A stretch of 34,401 nucleotides of DNA from NCBI GenBank assembly GCA_015501595.1, contig JADNRX010000544.1, positions 1 to 34,401 of the forward strand. The letters are read 5' to 3'. The translations under genes and the position numbers were made by a program. A model generated the notes under the pieces. It did no database searches. It was given only the letters and a program-made list of their open reading frames with translations, and had not been told where the DNA came from. How positions within the stretch are numbered: the stretch's first letter is position 1; every line of letters starts with the position of its first letter. The DNA is from Hymenopellis radicata. Taxonomy: Eukaryota > Basidiomycota > Agaricomycetes > Agaricales > Physalacriaceae. This document shows, in pieces, positions 1 to 8,847 of the stretch.

Positions 1-1250
1 AGGTGGCGAAGATAGCAGCAAGGCACCAAGCACATTCTATTGCAGAAGTCGCTGAGCGGTGCTTCTGAGTCCCCTTGCAGACAAAAGTGACTATCACAAC
101 GCAAGGTCAAGGAGATAACAAGAAAGGTTAGCAATCAACTGACCTTCGTTTCTAGGTGTTCGTGAACTTGAGACCAGTAAACGCGCCACGAGAACAGTGC
201 TCCAAGTATAGCCGCCAGCTATAGCCCTCAAATCCGAGCTGTTCCTGGTCCACGTGCGAAGAGAGTACGGCGTGGCACAACAATAAACCACTGGTTATCT
301 TCGTTAATATAGTTCAGTCATAGTACGCTGGCATGGCACGACTCGAACCCTTCAACCTCTCCGGGTCACGGGCGACGAGTGTGAGGTAGTTGTCCTTCAT
401 GCCGAAGGATGTACCTCACTCGCACACGTCGGTATTCAGCGCCTGGTCTGTCAAGTAAATTGGTTGACGTTAAAGAACGTTGACCTTGAGGGTAAACAGG
501 ACCATACAAGCTCGTTGATCAGAACCTTCAAAGAACCTTCCTCAACGCGGTGCTCAATGCAGTGAATAAGGACGTATCGCTGTATTACCAAACAGCGTGG
601 TAGGTGTTTTTTCATGGTCGCCGACTATCTTGATTTATGGTCGTAGGGGTACGTCCTCAGGATTCACGGTCGGTTTTCACTTCCTCGTATGCGCTCTCCT
701 GTGTCCAATTTTGCGTTTCGGTAGTGCCCGAGGTCACGGCACAGAACACCATCGATTTGGAGCATTATCTCATCAGGTTGTAGGTTGCATTACCTCTAGC
801 GAGTCGCGACAATACAGTGTCAGTTCCCCGTCAAGGTGGTCCTTTGTTATATATATCTGATCAGTGATTCTAGCAATCATCGCGACGCATTGGGACCGTG
901 GAGTATGACTTTGGCCCTGTGATCTGCCGCCAAGAGCGGAATATACCCACAGATGAGGAACTTCAAAGACAACCAAGTTGGTGCTGACGACTCGGAATAC
1001 GGAGAACAGAAATACTGTTCTGTCGCGGATCCTCAGTCCATTTTGCTTCTTTAACTGTTATCAGCGTCGCATCGGCATTCATGACTCTGACCGTGTTTCA
1101 ATTAACGAATGAATGTGAGTGTTCACAATTGTTACAGCTTGACAGGATCATGATTCGATCTGTGATTATAGTACGTCCATTCATTCCTTTCTGAAGATGG
1201 GCACTAGCCAAACAGTAATAATAGCAGCGCAGTTTCACATTATCCTTTGG
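1..1250. other. Intergenic region, no supported gene
   Basis: No convincing gene is visible. Open frames here are short and resemble no family. A 33-codon minus-strand frame near 316-420 reads like protein (it contains DNYLTLVARDPERLKG) but has no splice partners or start that I can support. The last part is the upstream region of 7-TM gene A. Confidence 0.5.
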
Positions 1251-1257
1251 TATATAA
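1251..1257 (+). promoter_or_regulatory. TATA box of 7-TM gene A
   Basis: The sequence TATATAA lies 42 bases upstream of the ATG at 1293. The paralogue at 17387 has TATAAA 45 bases upstream of its ATG, so the spacing is conserved between the copies. Confidence 0.55.
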
Positions 1258-1292
1258 CAACGCCAACTGCATAAGTTGACTCAAAACTCGTC

Positions 1293-2562
1293 ATGTCAAC
1301 ATTTGAAGACTCCGGGCTCACCGTAGCCGACGTCCAGTCTCTCATTTCTGCGCACTTACATCCCACAATTCTCCTCATCTTTTGCCATGGCATTCACACT
1401 TACGTTTTCTTCTTTGCCTTATGTCATATAGGTAGGGATTTCTCTTCTGATACCTGCCCTTTCCCACATGCGCTTCCTGTCTAGCCCAGAGAACTCATTC
1501 TATTCGGAAGCGCATCAGTTTTGCCGCCATCGTTACCTTCTTCTGGTGTACCAACACGACCATTGTCGCCTTGGAGTGGAAATGTGTCGACTTACTCTTC
1601 ATCACCCACGGAACAACGTTAGAGGCCGAATACAACTTTGTAGAGCGGGGCACGCTCCCGGGGGGTCTGACAATCTCTGTTCTTCGAGCTCTTAACGTCT
1701 TCCTCGCAGACCTAATCTTGGTGCGCGCTTTCACTCAAACCTCCACGGTCGTCTGAACTCTCTGAGAAGATTTGGCGCTGTTGGGTGCTGTACGATGGTT
1801 CGGTAAAAGTCGTTCTTGTGCCCAGTCTCTGCCTGATCACTGAGACAGGTGAGTTCTTCCACCCCGCAAGCTTGTCCTTCTCACATTGTCTGGATAGTCT
1901 CTGTCTGCTTCCTGTTCTTTTACGCTGTCAGTGTCGCCCCAAGCAACAGCACCGCCCGCGCTGATTGGATGCTGGTATATTATTCGACGACTGTGATGAC
2001 AAATAGCTTGTGCACCTTCCTCATCCTGTATCGTATCACGGCGGTTGGCGGTGTAAGCGCAAGTCTTAAGACGTACCGCGGCATTATTGAGATTCTCGTC
2101 GAATCGGCTGCCATGTACGCAATCACCTACACTGTTCTCCTTGCTGTGTACGCGCATCAGTTCTACACAGGGGAGGATATAATACCTCGCGTCTACCCTC
2201 AATTGGTGTCGTATAGTATCACGGTGAGCGCTTATTCATACTCCTGTTAACTCTTAAGTGCTGAATCATACTTGGAGGGGATCGCGCCTACCCTCATCAT
2301 CGCCCGCGTTATGGCCGGACACTCACGTCCAGATGATTCGTGGACACGTCCTTCGCTCCCCCATATGCAGAGTAACATGCGCTCAATTGCGGAGTCGTTA
2401 CGATTCGCCTGCGCCCCGGGCCATAGCACGCATACGGGAAATACTACCACGAACATCGATACGGAGCAGGCTCAAGAAACAGCAGATGGTGAGCGAGAAA
2501 GTGACGGAGATGTGCGCGAAAACAAACTACTGGCGCCCGGCGACTTTAAGCCCAAGCGTTGA
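1293..2562 (+). CDS. Seven-transmembrane fungal membrane protein, copy A
   Basis: Predicted exons are 1293-1431, 1485-1720, 1770-1848, 1898-2223 and 2278-2562, giving 354 residues. All introns are GT-AG and every join keeps frame. The N-terminus MSTFEDSGLTVADVQSL is followed by about seven hydrophobic segments. Landmarks are ADLILIWRCWVLY after segment 3, TNSLCTFLILYRI in segment 5, LKTYRGIIEILVESAAMY before segment 6 and GIAPTLIIARVMAG in segment 7. This pattern matches the large agaricomycete family of 7-TM proteins of unknown ligand. The protein is inferred to sit in a membrane with a hydrophilic C-terminal tail that ends in GDFKPKR. Copy B at 17387 has the same five-exon structure with identical intron positions and phases, which strongly supports both models. 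The tail of A is about 30 residues longer than that of B. A receptor role is possible but not shown. Confidence 0.85.
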
Positions 2563-4188
2563 GGTTGACAAACTTTGTCTTTTGAAGCCTGAGAGCCAAT
2601 TTCCACCCTTCGTACATCTGAACGCCCTTGAATTAGAATTGAAAAACCTGGCACCGCCCTCTTCTTCTCGTTTTTGAAATCCTTGAAGCGGCAGTAGTCT
2701 GCTGAAGAGTATAATAACTGTATAGGTTGTAAGTGATCCGGCCCAGCATCGGCCCAGGGGCCCGCTTGCCTCTTGCCATCATCACAGACCGACTGCTTCA
2801 GACCAATGAGTCATGCCAATACGCGAATCTGGCGCAAATATTCCGCGTTCGCCTCGCGCGATCCTTTGACAACTTTTCCTCTGCTTCTCGCGAGGAGGAT
2901 TCCAAGGTTGGCCATGGTGGTCACCATCCGTCGCAGCCTACACGTCAATATATCGGTGCCGCCTTGCTCTTACGACAGCCCTATGCATCAAATGGTGGTG
3001 ATATGGTTGAACCGTCGAATACATTTAGTGGTCTGCCTGATGGAACGATTTTAATGTGTGCCGGTCACATGCCCTAATGCTCCTGCCAAACACACACAAA
3101 CACGCAGACGCGCTCTCTCCTCCTGATCTGCCAACCTCCCTTTTACACTGACAATCTCGAAAGACACTGTAGGTTAATTCTGAAAAACAGGGCAGATAGA
3201 GAACGACTCGCAAGCGTCTAACGAAAACAAGTTTGCTGAATCAAGAGGAGATTACAGATGAAATAATTGTGACAGGGCAATAAGAGAACGGCTCGAACAC
3301 GCAGATGAGGGATAGTACGCGTTTCAAACGCTTGTACGCGCACATGCTGACGCCGATCCAATGGTCACTGCGTTGAGACCTGCGTTGACATACCTTCAAC
3401 TTTCACTTGTTTATGTCCTCCGCGAAAACGACCATCGAGAAGCCGACCGAGGACAGAAAGAGGACACGAATAGGAGATCGCACAGGCACTGGTTGGCGTG
3501 GACATCACAGGCGACGCTCAATGCTCATTCCAGTGTTCCGGTACAAACGGTTCCTCAGTCCTCAGGCAACATGAGAAGGGCCACCTGTTGAATCTATCCT
3601 GGGACACAGGTCTTTCCCCGCACTTGTGTCCCTTTTACTTTACATTCCCCGATGGTCTCGGTGGGTTGAGTGAGAAAATACAAGATGCACGTCGGAGGGA
3701 GAGACAGAAGCAGGGGGATGCAAAGGATCAGATTGCCAAACGGGAAGGGATGTCTCCGGTGCGAATAGGGGAAGAAAACGACGGATGCTGAAAGTGACAT
3801 TGAGTTGTTTCAAGGAATGTCAATGAACGTACTTACCAGGCAAATTCTGAGTGAGAGCCTTTTCGTAGTACCCCATATTCTTAGCGTGACACGATCAGAA
3901 TGCTCACCAGTGCTTCTAATTTCACCGGTCCCTGGCCTTGTTCGTTTGTTCTCCTTGTCGTTTTACTAGTTTCGTTTCCGCCACTCACAATAACCCAGAC
4001 AGTGAGCTAGATCCATATCTTCGTTCTGACAGTGTTCTTGGTGCAGTGGCATATACTAAGCGTCTCCAAAATATCCGTCCGGTGACCCCGCCAGTACGCT
4101 ATCGGACAGCGTGTACTCGGTGCGCTGATGAATGTTCACAGTGACTGACATCGTACCTCTCGACGCGTGCCTTGAGGCTCCCAACGCG
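2563..4188. other. Intergenic region, nothing recognised
   Basis: This stretch carries only short open frames in conflicting phases. I found no splice-compatible chain, domain or repeat that I can support. The end of the stretch is the promoter region of the secreted-protein gene at 4268. Confidence 0.45.
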
Positions 4189-4196
4189 TATAAAAG
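4189..4196 (+). promoter_or_regulatory. TATA box upstream of the fruit-body-protein-like gene
   Basis: The sequence TATAAAAG is a strong TATA match 79 bases upstream of the ATG at 4268. The spacing would leave a 5' leader of roughly 45-50 bases. Confidence 0.6.
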
Positions 4197-4267
4197 GGTG
4201 CCCAAATCGACAAGGAAAGTCAGCGAGCGTTTGAAGCAGACACTTACCCAAGTTACATCACTCAGAC

Positions 4268-4768
4268 ATGCACTGCTCTCTCGTTGCTATCGTTGCCCTC
4301 GCAGCCGTCGTTGCTGCCGAACTCGACGCGCGCGTCCCGTTCTTCTCCGAGGTCTTTGACAACGCGACCGCCGCGACGCAGTCCCCGTCGTACATGACGT
4401 TCACGCTGGTGGCGCCCGGTACACCTGTAGAGGGTCAGTCCCTCTCGGTATGCAGCTCACGTACTCATCCATGTTCGTCGACCACAGATTGCGTCGAGTT
4501 CTGCATCCAAATCTGCGATTGCAAGGCCATCAATGTTTACCTGGACAACTTTGGGAAGGTGAGAGCAGCGCTACTTACCACCGTTCGGCGGGCTTACGGT
4601 GAAGTAGGGCATCACACTCCCTGATGGCCAAGCGCGCTGTATACGTGCTCCGCGTTCTCGGACGCGATTGATACGAACATGAACACGAACGCGGGCGGCC
4701 AAGATCAGCATGGAGACGGGCACCTTAATTTCATTACCAAGAGCAGTGGATGGGTTCGCGATTTCTGA
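4268..4768 (+). pseudogene. Fruit-body-specific-protein-A-like secreted protein, last exon out of frame
   Basis: Exon 1 (4268-4433) encodes a signal peptide (MHCSLVAIVALAAVVAA). Exon 2 (4488-4558) reads DCVEFCIQICDCKAINVYLD, the cysteine pattern of small secreted mushroom proteins related to fruit-body-specific protein A. The family's C-terminal motif follows in exon 3 (about 4633-4768): YTCSAFSDAIDTNMNTNAGG, then FITKSSGW and a stop at 4766-4768. The join of exons 1 and 2 is clean (phase 1). The obvious donor after exon 2 (AAG then GTGAGA) is phase 0, whereas the only good acceptor (4631-4632) leaves exon 3 needing two carried-over bases. The spliced product therefore ends early, at a TGA inside exon 3. 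This is either a one-base lesion, a sequence error, or an unusual splice site that I have not found. The family call is by motif resemblance; the molecular role is unknown. Confidence 0.6.
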
Positions 4769-5733
4769 TTTAGCCTGTGTTCAATCCAAGTTCAATCTGT
4801 CTTCTCCTGTATTTGCATCGGGGACAATTGTGTAGTTTGCTACAACGTCTTGGGATTAAATAAGTATAACCGTTTTTCTGTTACACGCCGTACCTTGAGC
4901 CAGAGATTGCATCGCTCGAGATTATTAAGTTTGATTGTCTTGCCCAAGTACATACATACCTCCAAATACGCTGTTGACATGTTATTTAATGGGATGTTGG
5001 AGTAGGGAAGATATTCAATTCCTGGTAGAGCCATAGTATCATGTACGCGTTATCAAGTGGACCAGAGAAGCTGTAGATAGGTTGAGCCTGACTGAGGATG
5101 GCAGAGGAAAGGAGAGGAAGAAGCCGTCGGCAAAGGTCGATCACTATCTTTTCTCCCCTTACATACTATCGTCACGCATGCCCCTGGCGGCTTCTACTTT
5201 AACTTGCGCCTTCGTTTTACCAATGCGGCGCTCCTATGGCTTTGGCTTTTTCTGCAGTACTAACGTCTGTGCTGCTACCTTGGTGGATGTCTTTCCCGCC
5301 CTGTTCAAGCAGCCACTATTCCAACCCTTCCCGCTCCCATATATCAGTCCGTCCAGGCGTTCTTTTGCTACGCCCTCCCCTTCACACCCCACATTCGTGC
5401 TCCCCGACAAGAGAACTCGTCGTGTTGATGTAGCATCCCAGGCGTCACTTCGCTTCTACAGGCAGGAGGGCGGGATCAGCCCAGGCGACCTAGTGCTGCG
5501 ATATGGTTCTTCGCAGATACCGCCACCATGCTGCTATCGGCTCCACGCCTAGTCGATGGATCGCTTCAACAGAGACCTACCCTACAGTAGATTTTGAAGG
5601 TCTGTGCACCAAACGGGACCGCGCGGCCTACTTCGGCCATGTCTGGTAGCTGCAGCGCCCGAACACTTTCGCCTTGCCTTGAGGATAGCAGCCAACTCAC
5701 TACCTTCTCCTACGGCGCATTATGTGTGGCGGC
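4769..5733. other. Intergenic region with one unsupported long open frame
   Basis: A 156-codon plus-strand open frame at 5082-5552 has no recognisable domain and no intron signals, and its composition is unlike the genes around it. I do not call it a gene. At about 5655-5690 a short stretch matches the repeat block found upstream of the Lys/Asp-rich genes (GCGCCCGAACACTTTCGCC). Confidence 0.4.
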
Positions 5734-6077
5734 GCTTATCTCTCAAGACATATCGTCGCACCATCGAGATCCTCGTCGAATCAGCTGCGGCTGCAGTCTA
5801 TGCAGTTGACTTCGCATTACGGTGAGTCTTCAGTGTGCATTTGCTTGTCGACGATACTGATTCGTACTGCTAGGGTATTGCGCCTACTCTCAGCATTGCC
5901 CGACTCACCGCCGAACACTCGCGTCCAGACGATCCGTGGACGCGTCGTTCGCTCCCTCATATGCGCTCTACGATGTCCGAATCTTTGCAATTCGCCAGCG
6001 CGCCGAGCTACGACACTTGGAAGGGACATACCGTTGCGAGTATTGGTTTGGACTCTGGAGCAAGTTCGAGAGGTTGA
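5734..6077 (+). pseudogene. Relic of a third 7-TM family copy
   Basis: The segment to 5821 reads LSLKTYRRTIEILVESAA, matching the LKTYRGIIEILVESAAMY segment of copy A. An intron-like stretch follows (GT at 5822, AG at 5872-5873). Next comes GIAPTLSIARLTAEHSRPDD, continuing PWTRRSLPHMRSTMSESLQFASAP to a stop at 6075-6077. The intron sits where the last intron of copies A and B sits. About 30 residues of membrane segment between the two motifs are missing, and the whole N-terminal two thirds are absent. The open part upstream (from about 5604) matches nothing in the family. This is a truncated, decayed paralogue. The tail PDDPWTRRSLPHM is closer to copy A (PDDSWTRPSLPHM) than to copy B. Confidence 0.75.
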
Positions 6078-6866
6078 AGAAGAGGAACGAGCCGAAGACG
6101 GAGACGGAGATGCGCGTTAAGTCGAAGTGCTGGCGTGAGACGATAAGCCATCTGCGGGAAAGCTCTGAAATTGGGGAAGTCGTCACCCATAATTGCCATT
6201 GGGGATCATCCTTGACCTGAAAGCTGGGACTAGCTATAATGAGGACCCTTTATTTCTGGGGATGCTACATAGTGGGGAGCATAGCATGGCGGATTGGATA
6301 TAATCGACGCGCTATAGTGACAATGCCAAAACGTTATCATGACCGTGTTATTGAGCGTCCCCTGGCATTACGCACGCCATCCTAGACCTATTGGCCAACT
6401 CATGCACGGACTTGTTTTGCCCATCCATCGCGGCGCCCGAGTGCGCTCCTCTTCAGTCCCCCGACAGCTTCTTGCTCGGGTCAACTACCAGTGCAAGACA
6501 TTGTCAACGGCTCATTGTATCCGCAACCTCGACGAAGGTGGAGCTCGATCCTGGATTCAACGTGACGGGGCGTTCATACGCCAAAACGGGACGGCGCGAC
6601 TTACCCTTCGCAGCTGTACGCCCGAACACTTTGCCTTTGCGAAGTGACACATCGCCTTGGCTTGATGCAAGCAACCAATCCTTGATCTTCATGTGGGCTC
6701 GACGCCTGAACATTTCATTTACTAGCGAAGTGAACACATTGCCTTGGGTGGATGAAAGCAGCCAGGCCTCCACGTTCATGTGTACTGGACGGCTCAGTCG
6801 GTTCAATGCTCATCTGTGCGGCCCACCTTCTCGTCATCGTCATCGGGGAGCAGGCGTTGCTCTCAG
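6078..6866. promoter_or_regulatory. Upstream block duplicated in front of both Lys/Asp-rich genes
   Basis: From about 6336 to the ATG at 6944 the sequence is recognisably the same as 21328-22024 upstream of the second gene copy. Shared landmarks are ATGACCGTGTTA, GCCATCCTAGAC, AAGACATTGTC (AAAACATTGTC in the other copy), TGTATCCGCAACCTCGA and CTGTGCGGC. An open frame runs across much of it (6391-6873), but conservation with the other copy is at DNA level with indels, so I read the block as promoter DNA rather than coding. Confidence 0.55.
6618..6790 (+). repeat. Two tandem units upstream of Lys/Asp-rich gene 1
   Basis: Two degenerate units of about 84 bases share the order CGCC(C/T)GAACA, GCGAAGTGA, CACAT(C/T)GCCTTGG, GATG(C/A)AAGCA and GTTCATGTGT. 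The same unit occurs twice upstream of the second gene (about 21684-21870), and a fragment lies near 5655. The position just upstream of the TATA box suggests a regulatory array, but that is inference. Confidence 0.6.
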
Positions 6867-6874
6867 TATTTAAG
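6867..6874 (+). promoter_or_regulatory. TATA-like box of Lys/Asp-rich gene 1
   Basis: TATTTAAG lies 77 bases before the ATG. The second copy has TATATAAG at 21945, 80 bases before its ATG, inside an otherwise conserved CTCAGTAT...AAGC context. Confidence 0.5.
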
Positions 6875-6943
6875 CACTGAACTGCTAGTCTTGTCGACAT
6901 CCGTTTCCCTCCTCCGACAAGTCGACATCCCTTCTCTGCAAAC

Positions 6944-7805
6944 ATGTTGGTCAACGTCCTCTCCGTCTTAGCGCTCTCCGCGATCACGCTCGCAGCCCCG
7001 GCCGTACGGCGGGCGCCACTTGACTTTGGCCCTAGCCAAGGCCTGCAAGTGCGCGGAGACAACGATTGCAAGGACTTCAAGGAGAAGGAGTTTAAGGAGA
7101 AGGAGTTCAAGGAGAAGGACTTCAAAGGCTTCAAGGAGAAGGAGTTCAAGGAGAAAGACTTTAAGGAGAAGGAGTTCAAGGAGAAGGACGACGAAGACAA
7201 GGATTGCGACGAGAAGGATAAGGACTTCAAAGACAAGGACAAGGCGACTTGGGTGGTACGCATATAACCTTGCGCTTAACGTGTTTCCGCTAACGCGTAT
7301 TCAGACTTGGGATGATAAACACGACTGGAAGGACAAGCACGACGACAAGGAGAAGTGCGATGAGGAGAAGGACGAGCACGACAAGAAGGAGAAGGAGAAG
7401 CACGACGACAAGGATAAGCACGACAAGTATAAGCGCCACGATAAGCAGGACGGGAAGGATAAGGACGACGGGAAGGACAAGGACGATGGGAAGGACAAGG
7501 ACGACAGGAAGGACAAGGACGACAGGAAGGACCAAGACGACAAGAACAAGAAGGACAAAGACGACAAGAAGGAGAAGGACGAGAAGGAGAAGTGCTTATC
7601 GGGGTGCAATGAGAAGGACGAGAAGGAGAAGGAGAAGCACGACGAGAAAGAAAAGGACGGGAAGGACAAGCGCGACTGGAAGGATAAGCACCACAGGAAG
7701 GAAAAGCACCACGGGAAGGATAGGCACCACGGGAAGGATAGGCACCACGGGAAGGACAAGCACCATGGGAAGGACAAGCACGACGACAAGTTCAACAACT
7801 ACTAG
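6944..7805 (+). CDS. Secreted Lys/Asp/Glu-rich repeat protein with His-rich tail, copy 1
   Basis: Exons are 6944-7255 and 7305-7805, giving 270 residues. The N-terminus (MLVNVLSVLALSAITLAAPA) is a clear signal peptide; VRR could be a Kex2-type cut site. Exon 1 holds repeats of FKEKE and FKEKD. Exon 2 holds GKDKDD/RKDKDD hexamers, a CLSGCNEKDEKEKEK motif and a tail of HHGKDR/HHGKDK units ending in KFNNY. Cysteines are few: DNDC, DKDC, EKC and CLSGC. I know no family with this architecture. The charged body should be largely disordered, and the HH units and CxxxC could bind metal ions; that is inference. The paralogue at 22025 keeps the signal peptide, intron, CLSGC motif and tail. The DNA repeats create long open frames on the opposite strand and in other frames, which are shadows. 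Confidence 0.8.
7076..7781 (+). repeat. In-gene minisatellites of repeat-protein copy 1
   Basis: Three arrays lie within the gene. Units of 15 bases encoding FKEKE/FKEKD run through about 7076-7183. Five units of 18 bases encoding GKDKDD/RKDKDD begin at 7452. Units of 18 bases encoding HHGKDR/HHGKDK run from about 7690 to 7779. Units are multiples of three, so copy-number change keeps the frame. Confidence 0.8.
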
Positions 7806-8802
7806 TCATATCATGCTTCTAACTTATATATGTACCACGGACTTCTTCCTGCTCTGGGTCTTTACTTATGCCAGCCAGCATGGACGGAGGCTTGTATTTA
7901 TTTTCACTGTCGTAGTAGCCGTACCAAAACTCCTCATTGCAGCAAAACCGTCAAGCTAGCGCGTCCCTTTCCACGAGCGATCCATCCGGGGCAGTCAGTT
8001 GAGTTCTCTTACCGAACATAACATACACACGTCTCGCGTTGTCGGACAATATTCGCCAAACCTGGCGCGTTTCAAAGCCCAAAGGTGAGGAGTCAAAGTC
8101 TCAGTGCGTTTAAAAATGTAGTACCCGTCACTGTGGGTGCGGGGAAGCTTTTGGCAGAGGTGGCACATTTGAAATTACATAGGATCCCACTTTAAAAAGA
8201 AAATTAAACAGGGAGTCGGATGGCAGGATCACGCTACCGCGAAACGATCATCACACGCGTTGAACCGGTTATCGGGCCGGAATCCTTTTCTGACCAGTAC
8301 CACCACAGTCTAAACCAGGTGTGAGAAGGCATAATGACCACAGCTAGCCTTCCGTCAGGTACATTATCTGGTGGGCATGGCATCTATTCTTTCAAGACTC
8401 CGCACTTACCTCGTTTCGAAATAGTGACTTCGCGTGGCACATCGACTAGCCCCCATTGGAAAGGACGAACAGTATCAAGCGATCCGCGAGCACTGGAATG
8501 GTCACGAGCAAGCCTGTTCAACGTTGTTCCTGGTCAATAACACGTAACAAATTGGACGTGCGCACAAGCATACATCAAGAATGGTCAAGACGTCTCTGAT
8601 TTAGCTGAAATGTGCATCTACATCCAGGTGGGTCATCACCAAGACCCACGCCGTCTCCGTGTGTGAGGTGCGCGACTAGCACCGACAACCCTGCCCTACT
8701 CCCTAGAACTGTGCTTGCTTCGATGCTCGGGCCTGTCTGCATTCTTCTTCGCAATTGCCTGTTCGTCGTGGATCGATCTCGTTCGTAGGCAGATGAAGCG
8801 AG
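7806..8802. other. Intergenic region between repeat-protein copy 1 and the peptidase
   Basis: The first part is the 3' flank of the repeat-protein gene. It keeps words shared with the flank of copy 2: CTAACTTATA, ATGTACCACGGAC, CTTGTATTTATT and TGTCGTAG. Bases 7926-7988 are repeated at 11434-11502. The remainder shows no gene and is presumed peptidase promoter. Confidence 0.55.
7926..7988 (+). repeat. Direct repeat flanking the peptidase gene, left copy
   Basis: This stretch matches 11434-11502 closely: CTCCTCATTGCAGCAAA, then CCGT.AA.CTAG.GCGTCC, then CCACGAGCGATCCATCCG. The two copies are in direct orientation about 3.45 kb apart and bracket the sedolisin gene. Confidence 0.75.
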
Positions 8803-8809
8803 TATAAAG
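8803..8809 (+). promoter_or_regulatory. TATA box of the peptidase gene
   Basis: TATAAAG lies 45 bases before the ATG at 8848, the same spacing as in the 7-TM genes. Confidence 0.6.
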
Positions 8810-8847
8810 TTCTACCAGCTTAGCAGTAAATCACTCTGAGCACCATC

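Noticed and set aside
330..420. tRNA-like motif on the minus strand (GGTTCGAGTC and matching GGCATG/CATGCC ends)
   Set aside because: The T-stem does not pair, no D- or anticodon stem can be drawn, and the seventh acceptor pair fails.
316..420. Short minus-strand frame containing DNYLTLVARDPERLKG
   Set aside because: Only 33 codons between stops, no promoter, no splice partner and no family that I can name.
5082..5552. 156-codon plus-strand open frame
   Set aside because: No domain, no intron in a genome where genes have many, and no promoter match that I could support.
6391..6873. 160-codon frame upstream of repeat-protein gene 1
   Set aside because: It overlaps the promoter block and TATA box. 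The matching block of copy 2 conserves DNA words rather than this reading frame.
7452..7541. CRISPR-like array of short direct repeats
   Set aside because: The units are contiguous coding minisatellites without unique spacers, in a eukaryotic gene.
7290..7805. Long antisense and alternate-frame open frames over the repeat-protein genes (also 22239-23048)
   Set aside because: They are produced by the in-frame DNA repeats. They lack starts with promoters and read as monotonous Leu/Val, Ser/Phe, Arg/Thr or Cys/Pro strings.
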